This document shows, one piece after another, positions 8,006 through 17,638 of a stretch of 56,604 bases of DNA. The position numbers and the translations under genes are program-made. The stretch's first letter is position 1; each line of letters begins with the position of its first letter. The DNA is taken from the NCBI GenBank assembly GCA_035315885.1, contig DATFXM010000150.1, positions 1 through 56,604 on the forward strand, given 5' to 3'. The notes under the pieces were generated by a model. It saw only the letters and a program-made list of their open reading frames with translations, was not told where the DNA came from and ran no database searches. The stretch comes from DATFXM01 sp035315885 (GTDB lineage: Bacteria; Acidobacteriota; Blastocatellia; UBA7656).

Positions 8006-11000
8006 ATGCGCGCTCTTTCCATTCGACGAGTCTTCAGCGCTCTGCTCGCTGCTCTTCTGATAACCGCTTCAGTTCTCGCCCGAACCGACGACAAGAAATC
8101 CGACACCGATTCGAGCAGTGTTGACCCAAAAGTATTTGAGCGTCTCGAGTGGCGGAGCATCGGACCTTGCAACATGGGAGGCAGGGTGGCCGACGTCGAG
8201 GGCGTGCCGGGCAACCCCAACATCGTCTATGTCGGTACGGCGTCGGGCGGAGTATTCAAGACAATCAACGGCGGAACGACCTGGACTCCAATCTTCGAAC
8301 GTCAAGGAACGATCTCGGTTGGTGACATCGCGGTGCAGGCGAACAATCCGGATGTCGTTTGGGTTGGAACCGGCGAGTCGAACACTCGCAACAGCGTGTC
8401 GTTTGGAGATGGGGTCTATCGCTCGAACGACGGCGGCAAGACCTGGCAACACATGGGTCTGCGAGACACGCAGTACATCTCTCGCGTAGTCATTCACCCG
8501 ACGAATCCGGACATCGTTTATGTCGCCGCGGTCGGCCACGCGTTCGGCACCAACGAAGAGCGCGGCGTGTTTATGACAGTCGACGGAGGGCGAACCTGGC
8601 AAAAAACTCTGTACATCGACTCGGAGCATGGCGCGTGCGACCTGGAGCTCGATCCAAACAACCCCAACGTGGTGTATGCGGCGATGTGGAAGTTTCAACG
8701 CAAACCGTGGACATTTACCAGCGGAAGCGAAAAAGGCGGGCTCTTCAAGTCGCTCGATGGAGGCCGTACGTGGAAACAGCTTACAAACGGGCTGCCTCGC
8801 CTGATCGGTAGAATCGGAGTGCGTGTCGCACCCACCAACTCGAACGTCGTCTACACGATTGCGGAGACTAAAGAAGGCATGCTGTATCGTTCCGACGACG
8901 GCGGCGAAACTTTCAAACAGGTGAACAAGGACTCACGGATCGTTTCAAGAGGGTTTTACTATTCTCGAGTACGAGTCGACCCGTCAGATGAGAATCGGGT
9001 GTATGCAGTGGCATCCACGCTGTTTGTTTCAATCGACGGTGGCAAGACCTTCCGGTCCATTACGGGGCGCGTACACATCGACTATCACGCGTTCTGGGTT
9101 GATCCCCGAAATCCGAATCGCATGTGGGTTGGAGAGGATGGCGGCATCGCGGTGTCTTACGACCGCGGAGAAAAATGGGAAGCGGTCTACAATTTTCCGG
9201 CGGGTCAGTACTACCAGATTTACGCCGACAATCGACAACCCTTTTACTGGGTGAGCGGAGGGCTTCAGGATAACGGAAGCTGGACTGGGCCAAGCCGCAG
9301 TCGCGAGCCCGGCGGAATAATGAACGACGACTGGACGATGATAAGTTTTGGAGACGGATTCTGGGCGTTGAACAATGCCGACGATCCCGATCTATATTTG
9401 TCGGAGTCGCAGGGCGGCGAAGTCGTTCGCACAAACTTTCGGACTCGGGAACAGCAGCAGGTCAGGCCTTATGCCGAGGATTCGGGAGGCCGGCCCGCCG
9501 CCGACGTCAGGTACCGCTTCAATTGGAATTCGCCTCTGCTTGGATCGCCCCACAACAACAACACGGTGTACCTGGGCGGCAACGTAGTGTTCAAGTCTAC
9601 CGATTTTGGAAAGACGTGGGAGCGGATCAGTCCAGACCTGACAACGAACGATTCCGCTAAACAGCAAAACGCCGGAGGGCCGATCGCGTTCGAGAACTCT
9701 ACTGCGGAGTACCACTGCACAATCATCAGTCTTGCAGAGTCTCCGGCGCGAGCGGGAATGATCTGGGCGGGCACTGACGATGGAAATCTACAGCTCACGA
9801 CGGATGGGGGCAAGAAATGGTCAAACCTGATTAGGAATGTGCCGAATCTGCCGGCGAATTCGTCGGTCTCGCACGTAGAGCCTTCACGCACGAATCCGGC
9901 GCTGGCCTACGCCAGCTTCGACCGGCATATGTTCGACGATTTCAAGCCGCACGTTTACAAGACTACGGACACCGGGAGAACGTGGACCGATATCACCGGC
10001 AATCTGCCCGACAGGGGATGGGTGCATGTAGTTCGCGAAGATCCAAAGAACCCCAACCTCGTCTACGTCGGAACGGAGTTGGGCCTGTTCGCGTCCTACT
10101 CGGCGGGTGGCGCCTGGATTCCTCTCGAGTCCAAGAACCTCCCACACGTAGCGGTCCACGACATAGTCGTCCATCCTCGCGACAACGACCTGATTCTCGC
10201 GACGCACGGCCGAAGCGTCTGGATCATGGATGACATCACCTCGATACAGCAGATGGACGCAGCGATTGCCTCACAAGACATCGTGCTGTTCGATACGCGA
10301 CCCGCATTGAGATTTACGCAGCGGTTTCAAAAGTACGGGACGGGAGACAAGCAGTACTTTGGCCCAAACCCACCGTACGGCGCGATCGTGACGTACTATC
10401 TGAAGGACAAGCCCGACGACAAAACAGACTTTAAGCTGCAGGTGATGGACTCTGGCGGCAAGGTCATTCGAGAGGTGAAGACGTTGCCGCGAGATAAAGG
10501 AATCAATCGAACGAGCTGGGACCTGCGCGCCGAGGGGCCACGCGTTCGCAGGCCTCCCACGGACGAAGAGGCGGCGTTCTTTGGCGGGCCTACCGGGCCG
10601 CGCGTAATGCCCGGGACTTACACGATTCGGCTTACGCTGGGCAGCAAGACGGTCGAGAAGAAGGTAGAGGTACGACTCGATCCGACAATCTCGATGGCGC
10701 CATCGGAGTTGCAGGAGCAGTTTGAGCAGGGTCTCAAACTGCGAGATATGCAATCGACTTTAACGGACGGTGCGCGACTACTGGACAGCATCAAGGAACA
10801 GCTCAAGAACATCGAGAAGACTGTCAAAGACCGTTTGCCGGACCCGCCAGCCGAATTGACCAAAGCCATCTCAGATGGGCAGAAACAGGTAGATGACGTG
10901 CTGAAGGATCTGTTCAATCCGCAGGAACCCGGACTTGGGCTAAGTGGGAATGCGAAACTAGGGGACCGACTGGGGTCGCTTGCGCGCACCATCGACGGAG

Positions 11001-11182
11001 TGAATGCTGGTCCGACTCCAGCGCAACGAGAGTATTTCAGCGAGCTGCAGAAGGAATTCCCAAGTCGCGTGGACGAGGTGAATAAATTCATCAGCGAGGC
11101 GATACCGAAGCTAAACGAGACGCTGCGAAAGCACAACGCACCGACGGTGATGGGTGGGAAACCGCTTGAGCTGTCGAGGTGA
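8006..11182 (+). CDS. Exported BNR/VPS10-like beta-propeller protein
   Basis: A 1058-residue protein with an N-terminal signal peptide (RRVFSALLAALLITASVLA). It carries many Asp-box repeats of the form S-x-D-x-G-x-T-W, for example SNDGGKTW, TVDGGRTW, SLDGGRTW, STDFGKTW and TTDTGRTW, spread over residues ~60-720, as in sialidase/VPS10-type seven- or ten-bladed propellers. Residues ~760-900 form a beta-rich region like the linker of secretion-associated proteins, and the last ~150 residues are helical. Databases call such proteins glycosyl hydrolase or BNR-repeat proteins, but I see no catalytic residues of sialidase. A GGAGGT ribosome site precedes the ATG. Substrate unknown; periplasmic or secreted. 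Confidence 0.85.
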   Translation: MRALSIRRVFSALLAALLITASVLARTDDKKSDTDSSSVDPKVFERLEWRSIGPCNMGGRVADVEGVPGNPNIVYVGTASGGVFKTINGGTTWTPIFERQGTISVGDIAVQANNPDVVWVGTGESNTRNSVSFGDGVYRSNDGGKTWQHMGLRDTQYISRVVIHPTNPDIVYVAAVGHAFGTNEERGVFMTVDGGRTWQKTLYIDSEHGACDLELDPNNPNVVYAAMWKFQRKPWTFTSGSEKGGLFKSLDGGRTWKQLTNGLPRLIGRIGVRVAPTNSNVVYTIAETKEGMLYRSDDGGETFKQVNKDSRIVSRGFYYSRVRVDPSDENRVYAVASTLFVSIDGGKTFRSITGRVHIDYHAFWVDPRNPNRMWVGEDGGIAVSYDRGEKWEAVYNFPAGQYYQIYADNRQPFYWVSGGLQDNGSWTGPSRSREPGGIMNDDWTMISFGDGFWALNNADDPDLYLSESQGGEVVRTNFRTREQQQVRPYAEDSGGRPAADVRYRFNWNSPLLGSPHNNNTVYLGGNVVFKSTDFGKTWERISPDLTTNDSAKQQNAGGPIAFENSTAEYHCTIISLAESPARAGMIWAGTDDGNLQLTTDGGKKWSNLIRNVPNLPANSSVSHVEPSRTNPALAYASFDRHMFDDFKPHVYKTTDTGRTWTDITGNLPDRGWVHVVREDPKNPNLVYVGTELGLFASYSAGGAWIPLESKNLPHVAVHDIVVHPRDNDLILATHGRSVWIMDDITSIQQMDAAIASQDIVLFDTRPALRFTQRFQKYGTGDKQYFGPNPPYGAIVTYYLKDKPDDKTDFKLQVMDSGGKVIREVKTLPRDKGINRTSWDLRAEGPRVRRPPTDEEAAFFGGPTGPRVMPGTYTIRLTLGSKTVEKKVEVRLDPTISMAPSELQEQFEQGLKLRDMQSTLTDGARLLDSIKEQLKNIEKTVKDRLPDPPAELTKAISDGQKQVDDVLKDLFNPQEPGLGLSGNAKLGDRLGSLARTIDGVNAGPTPAQREYFSELQKEFPSRVDEVNKFISEAIPKLNETLRKHNAPTVMGGKPLELSR

Positions 11183-11198
11183 GCGCCGGACTGAACTC

Positions 11199-11666
11199 AT
11201 GCAAGACGAAACTGTAGGCATCGACTGGAAACTACATGGCGTAAGAATTGTTCGTGCCGGCGAGCTGGATACGAATACGCCTCAGACTCCGGGGATGGAT
11301 CGAGCTGCGGCGATCACTTATGCGAAGGCTGGGGCTTCAAAACTGTGGGCCGGCACGGTCAGCATCGAGCCGAATGCTCGCACCGGTGCTCATCATCATG
11401 GTGAGCTGGAGAGTGTGATTTATGTAGTCCGCGGCCGGGCAAGGATGAGATGGGGAGAACAGCTCGAGTACACGGCAGACGCGGGTCCGGGGGATTTCAT
11501 TTATGTGCCGCCGTATGTACCGCATCAGGAGATAAACGCATTGGCGGACCAATCGCTTGAATGCGTTTTGGTGCGAAGTGGGCAAGACCCAATCGTTGTT
11601 AATCTCGACATACCGGTGAAAGAGCCGCCTGAAGAGGTCCGGTGGCTCGACGATATACACTCGTAG
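11199..11666 (+). CDS. Cupin-domain protein
   Basis: A 155-residue single-domain cupin. Motif 1 is GAHHHGELESVIYVVRG at residues 63-79, with metal-ligand histidines 65-67 and a downstream glutamate. Motif 2 is PGDFIYVPPYVPHQE (97-111) with the fourth ligand, H109. ATG 11199 was chosen over the longer frame that begins inside the previous gene. It lies 16 bases after the BNR gene, so may be cotranscribed with it, and converges on argH. Small cupins of this type are metal-dependent sugar-binding, isomerase or dioxygenase-like proteins; the exact role cannot be told. Confidence 0.85.
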   Translation: MQDETVGIDWKLHGVRIVRAGELDTNTPQTPGMDRAAAITYAKAGASKLWAGTVSIEPNARTGAHHHGELESVIYVVRGRARMRWGEQLEYTADAGPGDFIYVPPYVPHQEINALADQSLECVLVRSGQDPIVVNLDIPVKEPPEEVRWLDDIHS

Positions 11667-11745
11667 GGATGAGGAGAATGGGCGAATCCGAGTCACCGCG
11701 TCTCCCCTTCGCCCATTCGTCCATTCGCCCCTTCGCTCCTCATCC
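11667..11745. terminator. Bidirectional hairpin between cupin and argH
   Basis: GGATGAGGAGAATGGGCGAA after the cupin stop pairs with TTCGCCCATTCG and CTCCTCATCC downstream. The right arm contains three CGCCCATT/CGCCCCTT octamer variants and overlaps the last codons of argH. The site lies between convergent genes, so a shared terminator is likely; there is no clear U-tract. Confidence 0.55.
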
Positions 11746-13116
11746 GCTCATCTCCTCGCGGGCTTTCGCCAGAGCTTCTGATACTCGCTGAGGAGATGTA
11801 CCGCCTTCGGCGGCTTTGCTCGCCAAACAGGCCTCAACCTCCAGAAAACCGTAAAGATCATTTTCAAACGCCGGAGAGAAACCCTTGTATTCCTCGATTG
11901 AAATCTCTTCGAGCGGCCTGCCGCTTTCTATAGCGTGAACTACCACTCGACCCACTATTGAATGCGCCTTGCGAAACTCGATTCCTTTTCTTACCAGGTA
12001 ATCCGCGAGATCAGTCGCGTTCAGGTATCCATTAGACGCGGCCGCGGTTGTTCGCTCCTCACGCACTTTTACGTTTCGCAACACGATAGCCATCACCGTC
12101 AGCGAACCGCTCAGCGTATCGATTGTGTCGAACAATGCTTCCTTGTCTTCCTGCATATCCTTGTTGTAACTAAGCGGCAGACCCTTCATCGTGCTCAGCA
12201 TCGCTACTTGCCTGCCGAAGACTCTTCCTGCTTTCCCCCTGATCAGCTCCAGCGCATCCGGATTTTTCTTTTGCGGCATCAGCGATGAACCGGTGGACAC
12301 TGCATCGGAGAGCTCAATGAAGTTGAATTCCGCCGTCGAGTAAATGATGAAGTCCTCGGCAAGCCTGCTGAGATGCATCATTGTCGTCGCAGCCGCGCCG
12401 ATGAAGTCGATCACGAAATCCCGATCGCTCACCGCATCGAGGCTGTTTTCACAAACCCCTTCGAAGCCCAACCGCTTTGCGACTCTTCGACGATCAAGCG
12501 CAAACCCGGTGCCGGCGAGCGCGGCAGACCCGAGCGGCAATACATTCGTGCGGCGCCTCGTTTCGAGAAAACGATCGCGGTCGCGCTTGAACATTTCAAA
12601 ATACGCCAGAAGATAATGCGCAAACATCAGCGGCTGAGCCCGCTGCAGATGGGTGTAGCCAGGTATCAACGTATCCCGATTGGCTTCGGCCAGGTCCAGC
12701 AACGCGACCTGCAGATCTCTTACGAGAGACAGCGTGCGGTCGATTTCACCGCACAGGAACAGTCTCAAGTCTGTTGCTACCTGATCGTTGCGGCTCCTGC
12801 CGGTATGAAGCTTATAACCGACATCGCCCGTCGTCGCGACCAGCTCTGCCTCTACAAAGCTGTGGACATCTTCGGCATCTCGGCTGTCCAGATAACCAGC
12901 TTCTTCTCGAGCACGGCGAAGTATGTCAATCAGGCCAGCGGTGATCTGTGCCGCTTCGTCCTCGGTGAGTAGACCAGCGCGGGCCAAGGCTTCGGCATGA
13001 GCGACACTTGCTTCTATGTCGGCTTCGATCAGTCGCCGATCGAATGAGTACGATTGATTGAACCTGGCGAAATCGCGATCAGGTTCAGACTTGAATCTGC
13101 CACCCCACAGTTTCAT
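11740..13116 (-). CDS. argH: Argininosuccinate lyase ArgH
   Basis: A 458-residue enzyme of the fumarase/aspartase superfamily that splits argininosuccinate into arginine and fumarate, the last step of the pathway. The superfamily signature GSSLMPQKKNPD, carrying the catalytic serine loop, is present, as are TGRSRNDQVATD and the N-terminal KLWGGRF. Length is normal. It is not in the main arg operon and is read from the other strand, but an ARG box sits 18 bases upstream of its start, which joins it to the ArgR regulon. It is divergent from the molybdopterin oxidoreductase gene. Confidence 0.97.
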   Translation of the reverse strand: MKLWGGRFKSEPDRDFARFNQSYSFDRRLIEADIEASVAHAEALARAGLLTEDEAAQITAGLIDILRRAREEAGYLDSRDAEDVHSFVEAELVATTGDVGYKLHTGRSRNDQVATDLRLFLCGEIDRTLSLVRDLQVALLDLAEANRDTLIPGYTHLQRAQPLMFAHYLLAYFEMFKRDRDRFLETRRRTNVLPLGSAALAGTGFALDRRRVAKRLGFEGVCENSLDAVSDRDFVIDFIGAAATTMMHLSRLAEDFIIYSTAEFNFIELSDAVSTGSSLMPQKKNPDALELIRGKAGRVFGRQVAMLSTMKGLPLSYNKDMQEDKEALFDTIDTLSGSLTVMAIVLRNVKVREERTTAAASNGYLNATDLADYLVRKGIEFRKAHSIVGRVVVHAIESGRPLEEISIEEYKGFSPAFENDLYGFLEVEACLASKAAEGGTSPQRVSEALAKAREEMSG

Positions 13117-13133
13117 TGAGGTGAAAGAATACT

Positions 13134-13149
13134 ATGAATTTGTATGCAT
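13134..13149. promoter_or_regulatory. ARG box upstream of argH
   Basis: ATGAATTTGTATGCAT matches the TGNAT-N4-ATNCA pattern of an ARG box (TGAAT-TTGT-ATGCA at 13135-13148). It lies 18 bases before the argH start, within the spacer of a weak promoter (TATTCT as possible -10 on the minus strand). It shares the TGCAT half-site with the boxes at argR. Confidence 0.6.
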
Positions 13150-13252
13150 CGTAAGAGCCACACAATCGAGGAACCAGAAACCAAACACCGGAAACCAACT
13201 ACCCATATCACGCTGAAATCTTGTATCCTGACTTAGTACCCTGGTAAACGAT

Positions 13253-15316
13253 ATGACTGCAAAAATGGTTGTGCATGGTGCGTGTCCTCACGATTGTCCC
13301 GACACTTGTGCGATGCAGGTTGAAGTAGAAGACGGCCGCGCAATCTCGGTCTCCGGAGATCCAAACCACGCGCCTACTGAAGGCTTTCTCTGTACAAAAG
13401 TGACGCGTTATCTCGAGCGGGTCTACAACCCGGGCCGCGTGTTGTTTCCGATGAAGCGCGTCGGACAAAAAGGCGAAGGGCGTTTCCAACGCATAAGCTG
13501 GGATGAGGCCCTCGACTTAATCGCGACTCGCTTTCGCCAAATCGCCGAATCCAGCGACGGTCCCGAATCGATCCTTCCTTACAGCTACGCTGGAACGATG
13601 GGGGTGGTCAACGGATCGAGCATGGACCGGCGTTTCTTTCACCGGCTCGGCGCAACTCTGCTTGCTCGCACGATCTGTGCGACAGCCGGCGGCGACGCCC
13701 AGATCTACACGATTGGCGCCAAGATCGGTACCGACGTCGAAAACTTTCATCTGGCAAAACTGATCATTCTATGGGGCACGAATACCCTGACGTCCAACAT
13801 TCACCTGTGGCCTCAGATCAAGCGTGCAGTAGCGTCAGGCGCGCGACTGATTGGAATTGACCCTTATCGCAATCAAACGCTCGACTACTGCGACTCGGTC
13901 ATTCAATTAAGACCGGGAACTGATGCGGCCCTGGCACTGGCGCTGATGAATGTGATCATCGCCGAAGGGCTCGAGGACCGAGACTACATCGAACGATACA
14001 CGCTCGGCTTTGACGGACTTCGCACGCGGGCCGCTGAGTTTCCACCGTCCAAAGCCGCCGAAATCTGCGGGATCACTGAGAAAGAAATCCTAGACCTGGC
14101 ACACCTTTATACCGCCACAAGACCGGCGGCAATTCGCGTGAATTATGGATTGCAACGGCACGCGGGCGGCGGATCGGCAGTTCGGGCGATCACTTGTTTG
14201 CCGGCGGTCGCAGGTAAGTGGCGCGACGTTGGAGGCGGCATCCTCCTGTCGACGAGCGGCGCTTTCCCGCTGAACGAAGCGAAGGTCCAACGTCCGGACC
14301 TGATCAAGGGCCGGCCCCGTACGATCAACATGTCTCGCCTTGGTGAAGCGTTGACCGAAGCGGTTCCACAGGTGAGAGCGCTTTACGTCTACAACTCGAA
14401 TCCTGGAGCCGTGGCTCCCGACCAGTCAAAGGTATTGAAAGGTTTGTCGAGAGAAGATCTGTTCACCGTAGTCCACGAGCAGTTTCAAACGGACACCGCC
14501 GATTATGCGGACGTACTGCTTCCGGCAACGACACAGCTCGAACATCGAGATGTGATCAGGCCGTATGGACACTACTACCTCGTCTACAACGAGCCGGCGA
14601 TTGCCCCGCTTGGCGAAGCAAAGCCAAACTGGGAAGTCTTCAGGTTGCTGGCTGAGAAAATGGGTTTTGAGGAGGATTGTTTCCAGGACACCGACGAAGA
14701 CATCATCCGCCAGGCTCTCGAGGCGACGGACGAGCGACTGGAAGGCATCACTCTTGAAAGATTGAAGAAAGAAGGTTGGGCTCGTCTCAACCTGCCGGAA
14801 ACTTATGCACCGTTCGCCGAAGGTGGTTTCCCGACGCCATCCGGCAAATGCGAGTTCTACTCGGAGAGACTGGCTGAGATGGGACTTGATCCTCTTCCAT
14901 GCTACATCCCTCCGCGTGAGTCTCACGACACCGCGCCCGAGCTTGCGCGAAGGTTCCCCCTGCAACTCCTCTCGCCGCCGGCCGGCTCGTTCCTGAATTC
15001 CAGCTTTTCAAATCTCGCGTCATTCCTGAGAAGCGAGAAGGAGCCGACTGTTCAACTTCACCAGCAGGATGCACAAAGGCGAGGCATAAGTGACGGCGAT
15101 ATGGTGAAGGTCTGGAATGATCGTGGCGCTTGTCAGCTCACGGCAAAGATCAGCGATCGTGTTATTCCAGGCGTCGCAGTGGCGCCGTCAATCTGGTGGA
15201 ATAAGCTTAGTCCCGGGTGCGTTAACGTAAACCAAACTGTTTCACAGGCGCTGACCGACATCGGGGCGGGTGCGACCTTCTACGACAACCTGGTGGAAGT
15301 GGCGAAGATGGATTGA
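13253..15316 (+). CDS. Molybdopterin oxidoreductase, DMSO-reductase superfamily
   Basis: A 687-residue catalytic subunit of the bis-MGD molybdenum enzymes. The N-terminal Fe4S4 motif has C11, C15, C19 and C47 (Cx3Cx3Cx27C). The molybdopterin domains follow, with LIILWGTNTLTSNIH and GIDPYRNQT, and a C-terminal MGD-binding beta-barrel begins near residue 570 (LLSPPAGSFLNSSFSN). C142 in ARTICATAGGD is a possible molybdenum ligand. There is no Tat or Sec signal, so it should act in the cytoplasm. No partner electron-transfer subunit or cofactor-insertion gene lies beside it. Substrate cannot be told; related orphan enzymes are annotated as formate dehydrogenase-like or BisC-like. Confidence 0.88.
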   Translation: MTAKMVVHGACPHDCPDTCAMQVEVEDGRAISVSGDPNHAPTEGFLCTKVTRYLERVYNPGRVLFPMKRVGQKGEGRFQRISWDEALDLIATRFRQIAESSDGPESILPYSYAGTMGVVNGSSMDRRFFHRLGATLLARTICATAGGDAQIYTIGAKIGTDVENFHLAKLIILWGTNTLTSNIHLWPQIKRAVASGARLIGIDPYRNQTLDYCDSVIQLRPGTDAALALALMNVIIAEGLEDRDYIERYTLGFDGLRTRAAEFPPSKAAEICGITEKEILDLAHLYTATRPAAIRVNYGLQRHAGGGSAVRAITCLPAVAGKWRDVGGGILLSTSGAFPLNEAKVQRPDLIKGRPRTINMSRLGEALTEAVPQVRALYVYNSNPGAVAPDQSKVLKGLSREDLFTVVHEQFQTDTADYADVLLPATTQLEHRDVIRPYGHYYLVYNEPAIAPLGEAKPNWEVFRLLAEKMGFEEDCFQDTDEDIIRQALEATDERLEGITLERLKKEGWARLNLPETYAPFAEGGFPTPSGKCEFYSERLAEMGLDPLPCYIPPRESHDTAPELARRFPLQLLSPPAGSFLNSSFSNLASFLRSEKEPTVQLHQQDAQRRGISDGDMVKVWNDRGACQLTAKISDRVIPGVAVAPSIWWNKLSPGCVNVNQTVSQALTDIGAGATFYDNLVEVAKMD

Positions 15317-15326
15317 AGGGGAGATC

Positions 15327-17582
15327 ATGAGTTCGCGTAGAGGATCACGATCGGATTCACGTCTTGTTCTGACTTCCGGTTGGCGCGATCGTTTGCGAAC
15401 TGCGCGACGGCTCTGCTGCATCTTTGCTTTGTTGGTTGCCATTCCGCACCCTGCGGTCCATGCGCAGGCCTCGCCAACCACAGTTCCACCCACCAAGCCC
15501 GCGCTGAAACGCGATCGGACCCAAAGGGTCCTCTATCCGAGAATAATTCAGTTCGAGGACGAGCGTACGGCGATGCCGGAGCTCAGCGAGATGGCCATCT
15601 CGTCGCATGGGGGTGCAAAGCGGCGAGCCATTCTTGCGCTCGGCCGCATCGGTTACCCGAGCGGATTGGCCGTTCTAGTGGACCTGCTGAACAGCGGTGG
15701 CAAAAGCGAAGACTACCGCGCCGAAATACGCGCGCTAGCCGCGTTCTCTCTCGGGGAAATCGAACATCAATATGCGGTCGCTTCCCTGCTCGATCACCTG
15801 AATCCGGATATCGAGAAATCAGTCCTGGTGCGCGCTCGCTGCGCTGAAGCGTTGGGAAAGATCGGAGCCAACAAGCTTGCGGCAGCGAGCATTGGCAATT
15901 ACGGAATCAGCGGGATCGCAAGCGCGGTGGCCGATCGTCTGCCAGCACCAGGCCAACCGGTCACCGATGAAAGCAGACTGATGGCTTCGCTGGCATTGAC
16001 TGCCTTGTTGCGTTTGAGGCAGGCGGCCACCGTACCCGCGATCACCGCTCAGCTCAGCTCGCCCGACCCGGAGATACGCTGGCAAGCCGCGAACGCGATT
16101 GCCCGAATCCGTGACGGCATCGCCAACGCTGTCGCTGCGCTTGTGCCATTGCTGAGCGATAAGAATGAACTGGTGCGAGCGGCGGGGGCTCGAGCGTTGG
16201 GAGTTGCCAAGGCGACAGTTGCAGTCGATACCCTCGTGAAGCTGCTTGCGGATAAAGACGATCGTGTGGTGGTGAGCTCGATCAACGCGTTGGGTGCGAT
16301 CGGAGATCCGAGAGGCGTTGAGCCGTTGCTGGCGTCGGGCAACAAGCTGCTGGACGCATACCGCAGTGCCGAAAGGGAGCGGACCGGAGTACCTACCGAG
16401 CAGAATCAGCTTCTGCTGATTGCAACAGCACTGGGAAACCTCAAGGATTCCCGCGCGCTGCCGTTTTTGAAGGCGCTTCGTGCGGCGTCGGCTCCTTACG
16501 GCGCCAACCCCGAAACTGAAATTGCGCTTGCGCGCTTTGGAGACGCGGCCTTCTTTGATCCTCAGACAGACGTTTCGAGGCTGGATGGCGGGTGGAGAAC
16601 AGTTTCCGCGCGGGCACAGGGTTTGGGCCAACTTGGGACTGAACGAGCGCGAGCAACACTGATGAAGCTGTTCGCCGACGCAAAGCAGGATAAGCAATAC
16701 GACTTCGCGATGCCCGAGATACTCAACGGGCTTGCCGCGGCAAAGGCGGAAAACCTGAAGAAGACTCTTCTGGATGAACTAAGGGCGGAAGATGTCATCG
16801 TACGGGCCACCGCGGCTCAGCACTTGGGGGAGCTGGGCGATCAATCGGACGACGTGATTCAGGCTCTGGATGCCGCTTACAAGACCGCGAAGTTGGACAA
16901 GGTGAATGACGCACGCATCGCGGTTCTCGAAGCTCTCGAGAAACTGAAGCATTCTTTGTCGGTCGAAGTATTGGCTGAGAAGACTCGCGATGAGGATTAC
17001 GTCGTGAGGTTGAAAGCGAGCGAGTTCTTGCGAGAATCGCCGCGAGACATACCTACGAGACTGCAGATTGGAAAAGTAGAGACCGGTCACGACAAGGCGT
17101 TCTGGCATCGAGTCGCCGAGCTCAGCGAGCAAAAAGAGAATCCGGTGGCTCTAATTCACACGCGAAAGGGAGACATTCGCATCGAGCTCTTCGGCGAAGA
17201 TGCGCCGATCACGGTCGACAACTTCATTCGACTCAGCAAGCGTGGGTTCTACGATGGGCTGACGTTCGTTCGCGTGGTGCCGAATTTTGTGATTCAAGGG
17301 GGCGACCCGAGGGGAGATACGAACGGCGGCCCGGGCTACCAGATTCGAGATGAGATCAACTTCAAACGGTACGGTACAGGTACCGTCGGTATGGCGTTAT
17401 CTGGAAAGGACACTGGGGGCAGCCAGTTCTTCATCACTCATTCGCCTCAGCCGCACCTTGACGGAGGTTACACGGTATTCGGCCAGGTCGTCGAAGGTAT
17501 GGATGTAGTGAACCGAATTGCGCGAGGCGACCGCATCGAGAAGATTGAAATCATCGAGCCTAACGGAAAGCAGACGCACTAG
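15327..17582 (+). CDS. Exported HEAT-repeat protein fused to cyclophilin-type prolyl isomerase
   Basis: A 751-residue protein starting at ATG 15327 after AAGGGGAG. Residues ~27-47 are a signal peptide (LCCIFALLVAIPHPAVHAQA). Residues ~85-590 are HEAT/PBS-lyase-type helical repeats, recognised by recurring RAAGARALG and RWQAANAIARI patterns. Residues ~600-751 are a complete cyclophilin domain, with FVRVVPNFVIQGGDPRGD and GSQFFITHSPQPHLDG, including the arginine and phenylalanine of the active site. The likely place is the periplasm. The repeats probably bind client proteins and present them to the isomerase, which is an inference. It follows the oxidoreductase by ten bases. Confidence 0.9.
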   Translation: MSSRRGSRSDSRLVLTSGWRDRLRTARRLCCIFALLVAIPHPAVHAQASPTTVPPTKPALKRDRTQRVLYPRIIQFEDERTAMPELSEMAISSHGGAKRRAILALGRIGYPSGLAVLVDLLNSGGKSEDYRAEIRALAAFSLGEIEHQYAVASLLDHLNPDIEKSVLVRARCAEALGKIGANKLAAASIGNYGISGIASAVADRLPAPGQPVTDESRLMASLALTALLRLRQAATVPAITAQLSSPDPEIRWQAANAIARIRDGIANAVAALVPLLSDKNELVRAAGARALGVAKATVAVDTLVKLLADKDDRVVVSSINALGAIGDPRGVEPLLASGNKLLDAYRSAERERTGVPTEQNQLLLIATALGNLKDSRALPFLKALRAASAPYGANPETEIALARFGDAAFFDPQTDVSRLDGGWRTVSARAQGLGQLGTERARATLMKLFADAKQDKQYDFAMPEILNGLAAAKAENLKKTLLDELRAEDVIVRATAAQHLGELGDQSDDVIQALDAAYKTAKLDKVNDARIAVLEALEKLKHSLSVEVLAEKTRDEDYVVRLKASEFLRESPRDIPTRLQIGKVETGHDKAFWHRVAELSEQKENPVALIHTRKGDIRIELFGEDAPITVDNFIRLSKRGFYDGLTFVRVVPNFVIQGGDPRGDTNGGPGYQIRDEINFKRYGTGTVGMALSGKDTGGSQFFITHSPQPHLDGGYTVFGQVVEGMDVVNRIARGDRIEKIEIIEPNGKQTH

Positions 17583-17599
17583 GAGAAGTGCAGAGTCAA

Positions 17600-17638
17600 T
17601 TTCAACCGGCAGGGGTTGCCACTCAGCACTCAGCACTT
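17600..17638. repeat. CAACCGG..GGGGTTG hairpin plus CTCAGCA heptamers
   Basis: CAACCGGCAGGGGTTGCC followed by ACTCAGCACTCAGCACTT lies between two convergent genes. This is the same composite as at 5557-5590 in the arg operon. Confidence 0.75.

Noticed and set aside
7750..8124. 124-codon plus-strand frame overlapping the BNR gene start
   Set aside because: It conflicts with the BNR gene's signal peptide in another frame and has no ribosome site or domain.
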